The position numbers were made by a program, and so were the translations under genes. This document shows positions 9,214-17,961 of a stretch of DNA of 64,000 nt, piece after piece. The notes under the pieces were generated by a model. It was not told the DNA's origin. It saw only the letters and a list, made by a program, of their open reading frames with translations, and did no database searches. Location: NCBI RefSeq assembly GCF_031455295.1, contig NZ_JAVDSL010000002.1, forward strand, positions 124,001-188,000, read 5' to 3'. Position 1 is the first letter of the stretch. Each line of letters begins with the position of its first letter. The DNA comes from Leifsonia sp. 1010. GTDB taxonomy: Bacteria; Actinomycetota; Actinomycetes; Actinomycetales; Microbacteriaceae.

Positions 9214-9318
9214 GTCACCACCTCGCCGGCCGGGAACGCGCTCACTGTACCGCCGTGCGGAGCGCGGGCACCAGGCATCGTTCCCGCCGAGTGCGAGGTG
9301 CGGGACGCGGGCGTGACG

Positions 9319-10380
9319 TCAGTCGGACGAGGGCACCCGCTCTAGCAGCGCGACGCCGATCTTCGAGTCCGCCATGCCGTAGAACACCCAGTCGCGGCCG
9401 TCCACCGTCTCGATGGCGGTCGGGAACACGACATTGGGCACGATTCCGCTCCGCTCGTCCTCCGTCTCGGCCGAGAGCAGGGGCTCAGGGGTGCGGTCGA
9501 GCACCCGCCACGGCTCGTCGCCGTCGAGGATCATCGCGCCGGCGGCGTAGTTGACGTTCTTCTGCTGCGCGACCCCCGACTCCAGTCGGCCGGTGACACC
9601 GTGGTGGATGAGCAGCCAGCCTTCGGGGACCCGGCGCGGCGCCGGGCCCGCACCGATCTTGAGCTCCTCGAACGGGAACTCGGGACCCGCGAGGAACCGG
9701 TTCTGCCGCCAGCGCGCCAGCTCGCGCAGGTCGCTCTGCACGGCATCCACGGGGATGAACGCGATCCAGATGCTCGGACGGCTCTCGCCGGCTGGGGGAT
9801 GCTCGCCCTCGCCCGGACGAATCTCGCCCAGATCCCACACCGGCCGGTGGAGCACGGCGAGGCTCGGCGTGCCGTCGGGCGCGGTGACCGGTTCGGGGAA
9901 GAACACGGTGTCCTTGTTGTGGAAGAGCGACAGGTCGATGCCGAGCTCGTCGTCGTACTCGAACGACACCGGGCCGAGCCGCCGCCAGGCGCGCAGGTCG
10001 TCGGAGATCGCGACGGCGGTGTGCGGGCCGAGCGGTCCGTAGGCGACGTACGTCATCACGTGCAGCCCGAGCGACGGGATGAACGTGATGCGCGGGTCCT
10101 CGACGCCCGCGTTCGATCGGCCGCGCTCGAAGGGGCGGTCCGGTTCGAGGACGACGCCCTGGCGTTCGACGGCGACCGGGACGCCGTCCTCCGTGATCAC
10201 GCGGGCGAGGCCGACGCGCGAGACGTTGCCCTCGGCGACGAGACGCGGCAGCAGGTACAGGTCGCCGTCGGGGCCGCGGCCGGAGGCGGGGTTGAGCACC
10301 CCCTCCGCCTCGAGCGGGTCGCCGGCGACGGGTGTCATCACGACGCCCGCGCGCGAGAGCCGGTACGGGAACGCGCTCAT
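9319..10380 (-). CDS. GH130-like glycosidase/phosphorylase, 353 aa
   Basis: A five-bladed beta-propeller protein with the GH130 hallmarks VLNPASGRGPDGDLYLLPR near residue 27 and VEDPRITFIPS near residue 93, whose Asp region is catalytic in the family, plus HHGVTG and the C-terminal VFPTAIE block. GH130 enzymes phosphorolyse or hydrolyse beta-mannosides inside the cell. The ATG at 10380 overlaps the stop of the preceding gene (ATGA), so translation is coupled. It ends the sugar operon that begins at 17776; the importer genes upstream would deliver its substrate. Specificity (beta-1,2, beta-1,4 or Man-GlcNAc) cannot be read from sequence. Confidence 0.82.
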   Translation of the reverse strand: MSAFPYRLSRAGVVMTPVAGDPLEAEGVLNPASGRGPDGDLYLLPRLVAEGNVSRVGLARVITEDGVPVAVERQGVVLEPDRPFERGRSNAGVEDPRITFIPSLGLHVMTYVAYGPLGPHTAVAISDDLRAWRRLGPVSFEYDDELGIDLSLFHNKDTVFFPEPVTAPDGTPSLAVLHRPVWDLGEIRPGEGEHPPAGESRPSIWIAFIPVDAVQSDLRELARWRQNRFLAGPEFPFEELKIGAGPAPRRVPEGWLLIHHGVTGRLESGVAQQKNVNYAAGAMILDGDEPWRVLDRTPEPLLSAETEDERSGIVPNVVFPTAIETVDGRDWVFYGMADSKIGVALLERVPSSD

Positions 10381-11402
10381 GCGTCCACCTCCTTGTAGAA
10401 GTACAGTTCGCGGACCCCGGGCGGAGCATCCCATCCCTGGGCGAATGACCAGCGGTCGTCGAGCTTCTGGAGCCCGCCCCAGGCGAGCGAGCCGCCGCGG
10501 TTGAGCTCCAGCTGGGTGAACGGGTCGTCGAGCCGGTACAGCGCTTGCGCTGCGGCGAAGTCGCCGTCGGCGTCGGCGTAGAAGAAGTCGAGCACAAGCC
10601 GGTCGCCGTCGACGACGGCGCAGGCGACCTCGAACAGCGTGCCGGGGAGCGGCGACAGGTCGAGGTAGGGCTGCACCTCGAAGCGCCACTCGAGGCCGTC
10701 GGTCGAGCGTCCGATCGTGGGCCGGCCGCCGCATCCCTCGGACAGGAACATGAGGTACTCGCCGCCGATGCGCACCGCCCGGCCGTGCTCGTCGCGCGGG
10801 ATGACGGCTCCCTTCGCCCAGTACTCCGACACCTCGTAGGGGACGACGAGGCCGCGCTTGGTCCAGTGCTCGAGGTCGTCCGAGACCGCGCTCATGATGT
10901 CGACGGCGACGGATCCGTCATCCCGTCGCCAGATCGCGTTGTAGAAGAGCACGTAGCCGGTGTCGAGGGCGTAGACCTTCGGGTCCTCGACACCGAGCGT
11001 CTCGTTCGCGAGCGTCGGATAGAGGATCGGGTTGGCGGGGGAGTCGTGCCACACGCCGTCCCGCCGGACCGCGTGACCGATCCGGCTGGCGGTCGACTCC
11101 TTGCGCGGCGACGCCCGGTAGAACAGGTGCACGTCGTCGCCCCGCTGGATCACGGTCGGGTTGAAGACCGAGTCGCTCGTCCATCCCACCCCGGTCGGGT
11201 CGTCCCACTGGCCCTCCGGGCGGAAGGTCAGCGCGTCGTCACGGACGAACGGCCCGATCGCCCAGTCCGGGCGCGCCGGGTAGTGCGCCGAGAACTGGTC
11301 GGTCGAGATGCGGTCGGTGAGGGCGTTGGTGTGCGCGAGCGCTTCGCGGTAGCTCGCCAGCAGGGCGTCGTGCTCCGCCGGTGCGGTGTGGACGGTGTCC
11401 AT
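10377..11402 (-). CDS. GH130-like beta-propeller glycosidase, second copy, 341 aa
   Basis: It has the propeller motifs FNPTVIQRGDDVHLFYRAS (~80) and LGVEDPKVYALDTGYVLFY (~135), parallel to the NP...R and VEDP blocks of the neighbouring 353-aa protein, but overall similarity to it is low. N-terminal ~45 residues are an extra helical segment. A ribosome site (GGGAG) precedes ATG 11402. Tandem non-identical GH130-type genes downstream of an ABC importer suggest successive steps on one imported oligosaccharide, by inference. GH43/GH32-type propellers are the alternative family. Confidence 0.75.
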   Translation of the reverse strand: MDTVHTAPAEHDALLASYREALAHTNALTDRISTDQFSAHYPARPDWAIGPFVRDDALTFRPEGQWDDPTGVGWTSDSVFNPTVIQRGDDVHLFYRASPRKESTASRIGHAVRRDGVWHDSPANPILYPTLANETLGVEDPKVYALDTGYVLFYNAIWRRDDGSVAVDIMSAVSDDLEHWTKRGLVVPYEVSEYWAKGAVIPRDEHGRAVRIGGEYLMFLSEGCGGRPTIGRSTDGLEWRFEVQPYLDLSPLPGTLFEVACAVVDGDRLVLDFFYADADGDFAAAQALYRLDDPFTQLELNRGGSLAWGGLQKLDDRWSFAQGWDAPPGVRELYFYKEVDA

Positions 11403-11441
11403 GGTCTCCCGTGGTTCGTTTCTGTGGATGGACGCGGTGGG

Positions 11442-12353
11442 TCAGCCCTTGACGGACGAGCCCAGATCGGTGGAGGTGAAGTAGCGCTGGAACACGATGA
11501 ACAGGATGACGACGGGTGCGGCCAGCACGACGGCTCCGGAGAGGATCGCGCCGTACGGGTTCGCGGTGGACCCCGCGACCGTCGAGATGTAGTTCGCCAG
11601 CGAAACGGCCAGCGGCTGGAGGCTCGCCTCCTTCGTGATCAGGAACGGCCAGAGGAACTCGTTCCACGGGCCGATGAAGGTGAGCAGCAGCACCGTGACG
11701 AGAGCAGGTCGCACCAGGGGCAGCGCGATCCGCCAGAGCAGCCGGAACTCGCCGGCGCCATCCACGCGGGCGGCGTCGAACAGCTCCTTCGGGAGCTGCA
11801 GGAAGTACTGCCGGAAGATGAGCACGGCCGCCGAGTTGATCGCGAACGGCAGGATCATCCCGAGGTAGTTGTCGGCGAGCCCGTAGTTGCGTGCGATGAG
11901 CACGTACAGCGGGATCATCAGCAGCTGGAACGGGATGGTCTGCACCAGCAGCGCCAGGGCGAAGGTGACCCCGCGTCCGCGCCACTGCAGCACGGCGAGC
12001 GAGTACCCGGCCAGCACGCCGAACACGACCGTGCCCAGCAGCACGCCGCCGGTGAAGATCCCCGAGTTCACGAGGCCGGTCACCAGGTTGATGCGCGAGT
12101 TGATCTCGGCGTAGTTCTGCAGCGTCAGGTTTCCCGGGTTCGGGAAGGCGCCCGCGATCGTCGTGTCGGGGGCCGTCTGCAGCGACCCGACCAGCATGTA
12201 GTAGAAGGGGAACAGGAACGCGATGGCGCCGAGCGCCAGCACGATGCCCTGCAGGATCGTCTGCCCGCGGCTCAGCCGCCGCGGAGTCCCCAGGTCCCTC
12301 CGGCGCCGTTTCCGTGCCGGTGCGACGGCGCGCGGTGTGGTCTCCGTGGTCAT
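11442..12353 (-). CDS. Carbohydrate ABC transporter permease (MalG type), 303 aa
   Basis: Six transmembrane helices and the permease EAA loop ELFDAARVDGAGEFRLLWRIALPLVRPAL near residue 190 identify a CUT1-family inner-membrane permease. N-terminal ~30 residues are basic and cytoplasmic. Start ATG 12353 overlaps the stop of the upstream permease by 4 nt (ATGA). It pairs with the MalF-type permease and the lipoprotein at 14622. No ATPase gene is in the operon, so a shared MsiK-type ATPase encoded elsewhere must power it, as is usual in actinobacteria. Confidence 0.93.
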   Translation of the reverse strand: MTTETTPRAVAPARKRRRRDLGTPRRLSRGQTILQGIVLALGAIAFLFPFYYMLVGSLQTAPDTTIAGAFPNPGNLTLQNYAEINSRINLVTGLVNSGIFTGGVLLGTVVFGVLAGYSLAVLQWRGRGVTFALALLVQTIPFQLLMIPLYVLIARNYGLADNYLGMILPFAINSAAVLIFRQYFLQLPKELFDAARVDGAGEFRLLWRIALPLVRPALVTVLLLTFIGPWNEFLWPFLITKEASLQPLAVSLANYISTVAGSTANPYGAILSGAVVLAAPVVILFIVFQRYFTSTDLGSSVKG

Positions 12354-13327
12354 GACTCGTTCCTCCCTCCGACGAAGCGGTTCTGCAGCCAGCCGATGAT
12401 GAGCACCCCGATGACGAGGATGACCCCGATCGCGGAGGCGTATCCCGGGTGACCCTGCTGGATGCCCTGCTGATAGATCAGCAGCACCGGCGAGGCGGAT
12501 CGTCCCTCCGGCCCGCCGCCACCGGTGAGCAGATAGGGCTCCGTGAACAGGTTCGCGCCGGTGATCGTCGCGAGCAGCAGCACCAGCACGGTCGCCGGAC
12601 GCACGCCGGGCACAGTCACCGACATGAACTGCCGGATCTTGCCCGCGCCGTCGGTGGCGGCCGACTCGTACAGCTCGGTCGGCACGTTCTGCAGCGCCGC
12701 GAGGTACAGCAGGATGTAGAAGCCGAGACCCTTCCACGTGACGTAGATCGCGATGGAGGGCATGGCGAGGGCCGGGTTCGAGAGCCAGCTCGGGCTCGGC
12801 GCCAGCGGACCGAGGATCTGGTTGACGAGTCCGTTCTGGCCGAACAGGAACAGCCAGACGGCGATGGTCGCCACACTCGCTGTCACGTACGGCACGTAGT
12901 AGCTCACCCGCAGGAAGGTGCGGAACCGCACGATGCTGTTGAGCCCCGAGGCGAGCAGCAGCGACAGGATGACGGTGAGCGGCACGTTGATGATCAGGAA
13001 GATGCCGACGTTGACGAACGACTGCAGCACCTGGGGGTCGGTGAACGCCTGGATGTAGTTGTCGAACCCGACGAACGGGCGATCAACGTTCGCCCCGGGC
13101 GCCGCGAAGAAGTAGTCGAAGAACGACATGTACACCGCGAAGCACAGCGGGAACGCGAAGATCGCGAGCACGAAGACGAGGTACGGCGCGCTGAACAGCC
13201 AGCCGAGCGGATTGGCGCCCAGGATGCGCTGCACGAGCGGCGGCCGGTGCGTGCGCCCCGACCCGGCGGCGGGCGAGGCGCCCGCCGCCGGCCGTGCGGT
13301 GTCAGAACCGCGGACGGAGGTGCTCAT
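12350..13327 (-). CDS. Carbohydrate ABC transporter permease (MalF type), 325 aa
   Basis: A Pro/Ala-rich 30-residue N-terminus leads into a first helix (LVFVLAIFAFPLCFAVYMSFF) and five more. The EAA loop ELYESAATDGAGKIRQFMSVTVPGVRPAT lies near residue 220. It forms the heterodimeric channel with the MalG-type protein. Its start is only 2 nt after the stop of the solute-binding protein gene, and its stop overlaps the next start, so the transporter genes are translationally coupled. Confidence 0.93.
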   Translation of the reverse strand: MSTSVRGSDTARPAAGASPAAGSGRTHRPPLVQRILGANPLGWLFSAPYLVFVLAIFAFPLCFAVYMSFFDYFFAAPGANVDRPFVGFDNYIQAFTDPQVLQSFVNVGIFLIINVPLTVILSLLLASGLNSIVRFRTFLRVSYYVPYVTASVATIAVWLFLFGQNGLVNQILGPLAPSPSWLSNPALAMPSIAIYVTWKGLGFYILLYLAALQNVPTELYESAATDGAGKIRQFMSVTVPGVRPATVLVLLLATITGANLFTEPYLLTGGGGPEGRSASPVLLIYQQGIQQGHPGYASAIGVILVIGVLIIGWLQNRFVGGRNES

Positions 13328-13329
13328 GG

Positions 13330-14622
13330 CTACTTCTGGGCCTGGAGCTTGTCGATCTTGTCGGCTGCCGCCTTGAAGACGTCCTCCACCGATCCGCTGC
13401 CGTTCACGACCGCCTTCGTGTAGGCGTCACGCAGGGCCTGCATCTGCGCGATGGTGTTGGTGCCGGTCGGGTCGTCCACCGTGCGAGCGCTCTGCGCACC
13501 GAACTCCTTGTACGCGGGGTGCGACTCGAAGTACGACGCGTAGGTGGTGGCCAGGTCCTTGCGGATCGGCATCTGGCCGCTGACGTCGAGCAGCTTGCCG
13601 TCCTGCTCCTGGCTGGTCGCGAACTTCAGCACATCCCACGCCGTCCCCTGGTTCTTGCAGGAGGTGTACATGCCGATGTTCTTCGCGTCCGGGAAGGTGT
13701 AGGTCTCGTCGGCCGCCTTGCCGTCCTTGGTCGGGACGGGGACGGAGCCCCACTGGACCTTGTCGCCGTAGTACGCGATCGCCCACGGGCCGACGATGGC
13801 CATGGCGGACTTGCCGTCCTGGAACGCGTCGCCCTGGTACTGCTCCTTGCCGGCGAGCCCGTCGCTGTAGATGGTCTTCCAGAAGTTGGCGACATCCAGC
13901 GAGTCCTGGTCGGCGATGGTGGCCTTGCCGTCCTCGATGAAGGTCTTGCCACCGGTCTGGGCGGCGAGCAGCGGCAGGTAGTCGAAGTTCACCTGGAAGA
14001 ACTCGCTCGTCGGAGCCGGGTAGATCGCGTACGGCGCTGCGCCGGACGACTTGATCTTCTGCGCGGCGGCCAGGAACTTGTCGTAGGTCGACAGGTCGGG
14101 CTTCTCGGGGTCGAGGCCGGCCTTCTGGAAGATGGCCTTGTTGTAGAAGATCATGACGGGGTTCTGCTTCCAGGGCATCTGGTAGTAGTCGCCGTCGGCC
14201 GACTTGTACTGGGCCGCGGCGTCACCGCTGCGGGCTTCGATGTACTTGTTGCCGTCCGGGAACTTCGACAGGTCGACGAGGCCGCCCTGCTTCTGCCACT
14301 GGCCGGTGGCGGCCGGAAGATTGTTGAACACCAGGCACGGCGTGGTTCCCGCGGTGATGGCGGCGCCGATGACCTCCTCGGTGCTCTTGCCGGCCGGCAC
14401 CTCCTGCGCCTTGATCTTCTCCTTGGGGTGCGCGGAGTTCCAGGCCGAGACCATGGCCTTGCCCCACTGCACCTCCTGGGTGTTGTTCGAGTACCAGATG
14501 GTGATCGGGCCGTGCGCCTTCATGGCGTCCGTGCTGCCGCCTCCGCTCGAGCCGCACGCGGCCAGAGTGCCGGCGACGATGCCGGCCGTGATGAGGGAGA
14601 TGGCGATCCTGCGCTTTCGCAT
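13330..14622 (-). CDS. Extracellular sugar-binding lipoprotein of the ABC importer, 430 aa
   Basis: The N-terminus MRKRRIAISLITAGIVAGTLAAC is a lipoprotein signal with lipobox LAAC, followed by a Gly/Ser linker. The body has the family-1 solute-binding signature (GPITIWYSNNTQEVQWGKAMVSAWN and later AMAIVGPWAIAYYG, near residue 277). The mature protein is anchored outside the membrane and hands oligosaccharide to the two permeases. A ribosome site AAAGG lies upstream of ATG 14622. Ligand unknown; GH130-like enzymes in the operon suggest a mannoside. Confidence 0.93.
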   Translation of the reverse strand: MRKRRIAISLITAGIVAGTLAACGSSGGGSTDAMKAHGPITIWYSNNTQEVQWGKAMVSAWNSAHPKEKIKAQEVPAGKSTEEVIGAAITAGTTPCLVFNNLPAATGQWQKQGGLVDLSKFPDGNKYIEARSGDAAAQYKSADGDYYQMPWKQNPVMIFYNKAIFQKAGLDPEKPDLSTYDKFLAAAQKIKSSGAAPYAIYPAPTSEFFQVNFDYLPLLAAQTGGKTFIEDGKATIADQDSLDVANFWKTIYSDGLAGKEQYQGDAFQDGKSAMAIVGPWAIAYYGDKVQWGSVPVPTKDGKAADETYTFPDAKNIGMYTSCKNQGTAWDVLKFATSQEQDGKLLDVSGQMPIRKDLATTYASYFESHPAYKEFGAQSARTVDDPTGTNTIAQMQALRDAYTKAVVNGSGSVEDVFKAAADKIDKLQAQK

Positions 14623-14658
14623 GTCTCTGCCTTTCGGTGGGTGTGGGGGTGGGGTCGA

Positions 14659-15681
14659 TCAGCCGGCCGACGGCGGGGCGGTGGAGGCGCGCACTACCAG
14701 CCGGGCGGGCGGCAGCGCGACGTCGCCGGGTTCGCCGTCCTCCACCAGCCGCAGCAGCGCGGTGGCGGCGGCGGTTCCCCAGCCGGCCGGGTCGTTGTCG
14801 AGGGTGGTGAGGGAGGGGTAGACGAACGACCCGATGTGCGAGCCGTCCAGTCCGGTGATGGAGAGCTCGGCCGGGAGGTCGAGCCCTCGCTCATGAGCGA
14901 CGCCCATGCCCGCGATCGCCATCGGGTCGTTCCCGTAGACGATCGCGGTCGGGCGGTCCTCTGTCTCGAGCAGGGCCTTGGTGGCCTCGGCGCCCTGCTC
15001 GGGAGAGAAGTCTGTGGTGACGACGACGGGCGAGATCCCGGCCGCCGCCGCGGCGAGCTCGAAGCGCTCGCGCCTGCGGAGCCCGTGCAGCATCCGCTCG
15101 TCGCCCGAGACGTGGGCGATGCGGCGGTGCCCGAGCTGCACGAGGTGCCGGACGAGCTCGTCGATGCCGGAGTCGTAGTCACGGGTGATGACGGGGAAGG
15201 GGCTGCCGCCGGGCGGTTCGCCGAGCGACACGGCGTAGGAGCCGAGCCGCGAGATCAGCGGGATGCGTTCGTCCGCGGCCAAGAGGTCGGTGAGCAGGAA
15301 CCCGTCGACGCGCTTGTCGGCGACGAGCCGCTCATACGCACGTTCCTCGGCAGCGCGGTCGGGCACGACGGTCAGCACGAGCACGTTGCCGCGTTCGGCG
15401 AGCACGGTCTCCACTCCCGCGATGAACGAGGCGAAGAACGGGTCCACCTCGATCGTGCGGGGTTCGCGCCGCAGCACCAGCCCGAGGGCGTAGGCGCGCC
15501 GGGTGCTGAGCCCGCGGGCGCCGGGATGCGGTGTCCAGCCGAGGTCGCGCGCGGTCTGCAGGATACGCTCCCGCGTCTCGCTCGCGACCCCCGGCCGGGC
15601 GTTCAGGGTCAGCGACACGAGCGACTTGCTGACGCCCGCGGCGCGGGCGACGTCGTTGATCGTGACGTTGGCCGGATTCAT
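14659..15681 (-). CDS. LacI-family transcriptional repressor of the sugar operon, 340 aa
   Basis: The N-terminal helix-turn-helix VTINDVARAAGVSKSLVSLTLN (residues 6-27) and hinge LGWTPHPGARGLSTRRA are typical, followed by a periplasmic-binding-protein-like ligand domain (IVYGNDPMAIAGM, LSITGLDGSHIGSF). The second half of the recognition helix carries SLVSLTLN instead of the commoner TVSRVLN. The gene lies inside the operon, 7 nt after the secreted protein gene, so it is probably autoregulated through the palindrome at 17825-17836 at the head of the unit. Confidence 0.93.
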   Translation of the reverse strand: MNPANVTINDVARAAGVSKSLVSLTLNARPGVASETRERILQTARDLGWTPHPGARGLSTRRAYALGLVLRREPRTIEVDPFFASFIAGVETVLAERGNVLVLTVVPDRAAEERAYERLVADKRVDGFLLTDLLAADERIPLISRLGSYAVSLGEPPGGSPFPVITRDYDSGIDELVRHLVQLGHRRIAHVSGDERMLHGLRRRERFELAAAAAGISPVVVTTDFSPEQGAEATKALLETEDRPTAIVYGNDPMAIAGMGVAHERGLDLPAELSITGLDGSHIGSFVYPSLTTLDNDPAGWGTAAATALLRLVEDGEPGDVALPPARLVVRASTAPPSAG

Positions 15682-15688
15682 GCGGCGC

Positions 15689-17776
15689 TCACTTCGGGGT
15701 CACCGTGGTGAAGCCGCCGGGGAGGACCACGATGATGCCGTGGGCTCCGACGGTCTGCGTGCGGCTGACCTGGCGGCCGGACGAGTCGTAGCTGGTCGCG
15801 GTGACCGGGCCCGTCGCATCCAGCTTCTGCGGCACCGGCAGCTTCGTCGCGTTGATGTAGACGTCGAGGCTGCTGCTGCCCGCGAGCCCGAGGTGCGACA
15901 CGACGGGCTGAACGAGCAGGGCGTCCAGCCGGGCGGTCCCGGAGACACGCGCGGTCACCGTCGTGGCCTGGGCGGGAACGGGGATGGGCAGGGTCTGCGG
16001 CAGCAGGAACACCGGGCTGGGCGCGATGCCCTGCTCACCGGGGCGGACGTTGTCGGTCCGGCCGAGGGGCAGGGTGAAGCGGCCGACCGAGGCGGTCCAG
16101 GAGGTCGTGCCCGCTCCGCCCGGGCCGAGGTCGGCGATCGGCAGGATGCGCGCCGCCGGGTGGCCCGTCGGAAGCGTGACCGTGACGGTGGAGCGGTCGG
16201 AGGCCTGCAGGTAGGCGCCGCCCGACCAGTTGGCCGAGCCCGTCCATGCCGACGGCGGCGTGACGGTGGTGACGGTGCCGGTCGTCGTGCCGGACTCCGC
16301 CTCGACCACCGTGAGGCCCTGCGTCGCGGTCGTGCGAGTGAGGGCGGTGGCGGCGCGGGCGATGGCGGGATGCGCATCCAGCGCGAGCATGCTCAGCTGG
16401 GTGTGGATGACCGACTCGGCTCCGCAGTTGCGGTTGACCGTGCCGTCGGCCGCGATGCCGTCGACGCAGACACCGGTCGCCGGGTCGTACGCCGGAACGC
16501 CGGCGCGGTTGGCCCCGAAGTACCAGGCGGCCTGCGCTCCGGCCAGCGCGGCGAGTCCGCCGGCGCCGGTCGCGTCGGCCGCGGCGACGAGTCCCTCGAG
16601 TCGCGAATCGACGCCGTAGGCGATCTGGGTGCGGTCGGCCGGGGTCGGCGTCCAGCCGTTGTCCGGTCCGCCGGTCGCGAGCAGTTGGGCGGTGAACTGG
16701 GCGAGGTCGGTGGTCGCACTGCGCTGCAGGGAGGCGTCGCCGAGGGTCGTGGACGCCGCGGTGAGGGCGGCGGGCTGCATACCGGCCCAGGCGTGCCAGA
16801 AGGTGGGGGAGTTCGCCTCGGGCAGCAGGGCGCCGAACGGCCACTGGCCGATGCCGCCGCTCTGCAGCTTCGCGATTCCCTCCGAGTAGTGGGCGAGGGC
16901 GGTGCGCGCGGCTGTGTCCGCCGGACGGGCGGAGACGTACGCGCTCAGGCCGAGCACGGCCTCCGCCGTCGCCCCGGCGCTGCCGACGATCAGCCAGCCG
17001 GGGACGGTGACGCCGTTGGCGACCTGCGTCTGCGGGTACTGGGCGAGCGACTGGCGGCCGAGGGCGCCGAGCGCCAGCTGCATCCGGTCGCCGAGGAACG
17101 ACGCGAAGGCGGGGTCGGCGTCGCGGAAGCCCGCGTAGCCCTCGCCGAGCGCCCAGACGGTGCGGGCGAGCCAGAACGACTCGGCCGAGTCGGACGGGTC
17201 GGGCAGCTCCTTCGGGATGGCGGACGGGTTGAGCGTGCCGTCGTGCTGCTGCCAGAGCACCACGTTGCCGGCGTTCGGGCCGTCCGTCGTCTGCAGGTAG
17301 GTGAGCGAGCGGAGCAGTTCGTAGGCCGACGTGCGGCTGGATGCCGTGCCGTTCTGCTTCCAATCGCGGAGGTAGACGACCGCGGCGCGGGAGATGTCGT
17401 CGGCGTCGTACGCGCCCTGGGCGTACCAGCCGCGCGCGGCATCGGTGATCGGGCCGCCGCCGACGCGGTGGAAGGTGCCGTCGGACTGCCGGTCGGCGTA
17501 CACCCAGGGGGCGCGGGCCACCGGCTCCTCGGCGGCACGGTACGTAGTGTGGCCGGCGACGCCCGCGAGGAGCGGGACATCGTCGAGCAGGAAGTCGAGG
17601 TGCGCCAGATTGGTGAGCTTCGGCGGTGCGGCGTCCGCGGTGGCGGAGGCGCTGCGGACGGTCGCCGGCGCGGTGGTCGCGGCCTGCGCGGGCAGGGCGA
17701 CGGCGGTCACCGCCAGCGTCGCGCCCAGCGCGAGAGCGAGCGCAGCCCGCGGTGTCTTCAGTTCTCGGTTACGCAT
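15689..17776 (-). CDS. Secreted protein with alpha/alpha-toroid-like body, probable glycan-active enzyme, 695 aa
   Basis: A Sec-type signal peptide ends near ALPAQAA (residue 32). The middle (~60-480) is helical with repeated Trp/Tyr-rich segments (DISRAAVVYLRDW, SAESFWLARTVWALGEGYAGF, GQWPFGALLPEANSPTFWHAWAGMQ, AAWYFGANRAGVPAYDPATG), which looks like an (alpha/alpha)6 barrel as in GH9/GH88/GH127-like proteins. Only two cysteines occur in the mature part (VCVDG and NCGAES). The last ~200 residues are beta-rich and could be a carbohydrate-binding module. As first gene of the operon it may release the oligosaccharide that the ABC system imports. I do not recognise the exact family. Confidence 0.7.
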   Translation of the reverse strand: MRNRELKTPRAALALALGATLAVTAVALPAQAATTAPATVRSASATADAAPPKLTNLAHLDFLLDDVPLLAGVAGHTTYRAAEEPVARAPWVYADRQSDGTFHRVGGGPITDAARGWYAQGAYDADDISRAAVVYLRDWKQNGTASSRTSAYELLRSLTYLQTTDGPNAGNVVLWQQHDGTLNPSAIPKELPDPSDSAESFWLARTVWALGEGYAGFRDADPAFASFLGDRMQLALGALGRQSLAQYPQTQVANGVTVPGWLIVGSAGATAEAVLGLSAYVSARPADTAARTALAHYSEGIAKLQSGGIGQWPFGALLPEANSPTFWHAWAGMQPAALTAASTTLGDASLQRSATTDLAQFTAQLLATGGPDNGWTPTPADRTQIAYGVDSRLEGLVAAADATGAGGLAALAGAQAAWYFGANRAGVPAYDPATGVCVDGIAADGTVNRNCGAESVIHTQLSMLALDAHPAIARAATALTRTTATQGLTVVEAESGTTTGTVTTVTPPSAWTGSANWSGGAYLQASDRSTVTVTLPTGHPAARILPIADLGPGGAGTTSWTASVGRFTLPLGRTDNVRPGEQGIAPSPVFLLPQTLPIPVPAQATTVTARVSGTARLDALLVQPVVSHLGLAGSSSLDVYINATKLPVPQKLDATGPVTATSYDSSGRQVSRTQTVGAHGIIVVLPGGFTTVTPK

Positions 17777-17824
17777 CGTCGCGACCCCTCATGGTGGAGC
17801 GGCCCCCGAGCGGGGGTCATCATC

Positions 17825-17836
17825 TAAACCGGTTTA
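17825..17836. promoter_or_regulatory. LacI-type operator TAAACCGGTTTA
   Basis: A perfect 12-bp palindrome with the central CG typical of LacI/GalR operators, placed just downstream of the -10 box where bound repressor would block initiation. It is the only copy I found near this operon. Confidence 0.8.
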
Positions 17837-17840
17837 AAGG

Positions 17841-17869
17841 ACGGTAGGCGCGCTGGCGGCAAAAGTCAA
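17841..17869 (-). promoter_or_regulatory. Sigma-70-type promoter of the LacI-controlled sugar operon
   Basis: Minus strand: -35 TTGACT at 17869-17864, 17-nt spacer, -10 TACCGT at 17846-17841. Predicted start point near 17834, about 58 nt before the ATG at 17776. The spacing is ideal and the LacI-type palindrome overlaps the start point. Confidence 0.75.
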
Positions 17870-17961
17870 CGTGAGTCTTGTGAAGGCCCCGGTCGCGCGA
17901 CGAGACTGGCCGCACCGTACCGCGATCGACCACGCCATGACGGCGGGGCAGGAGGACTTCC

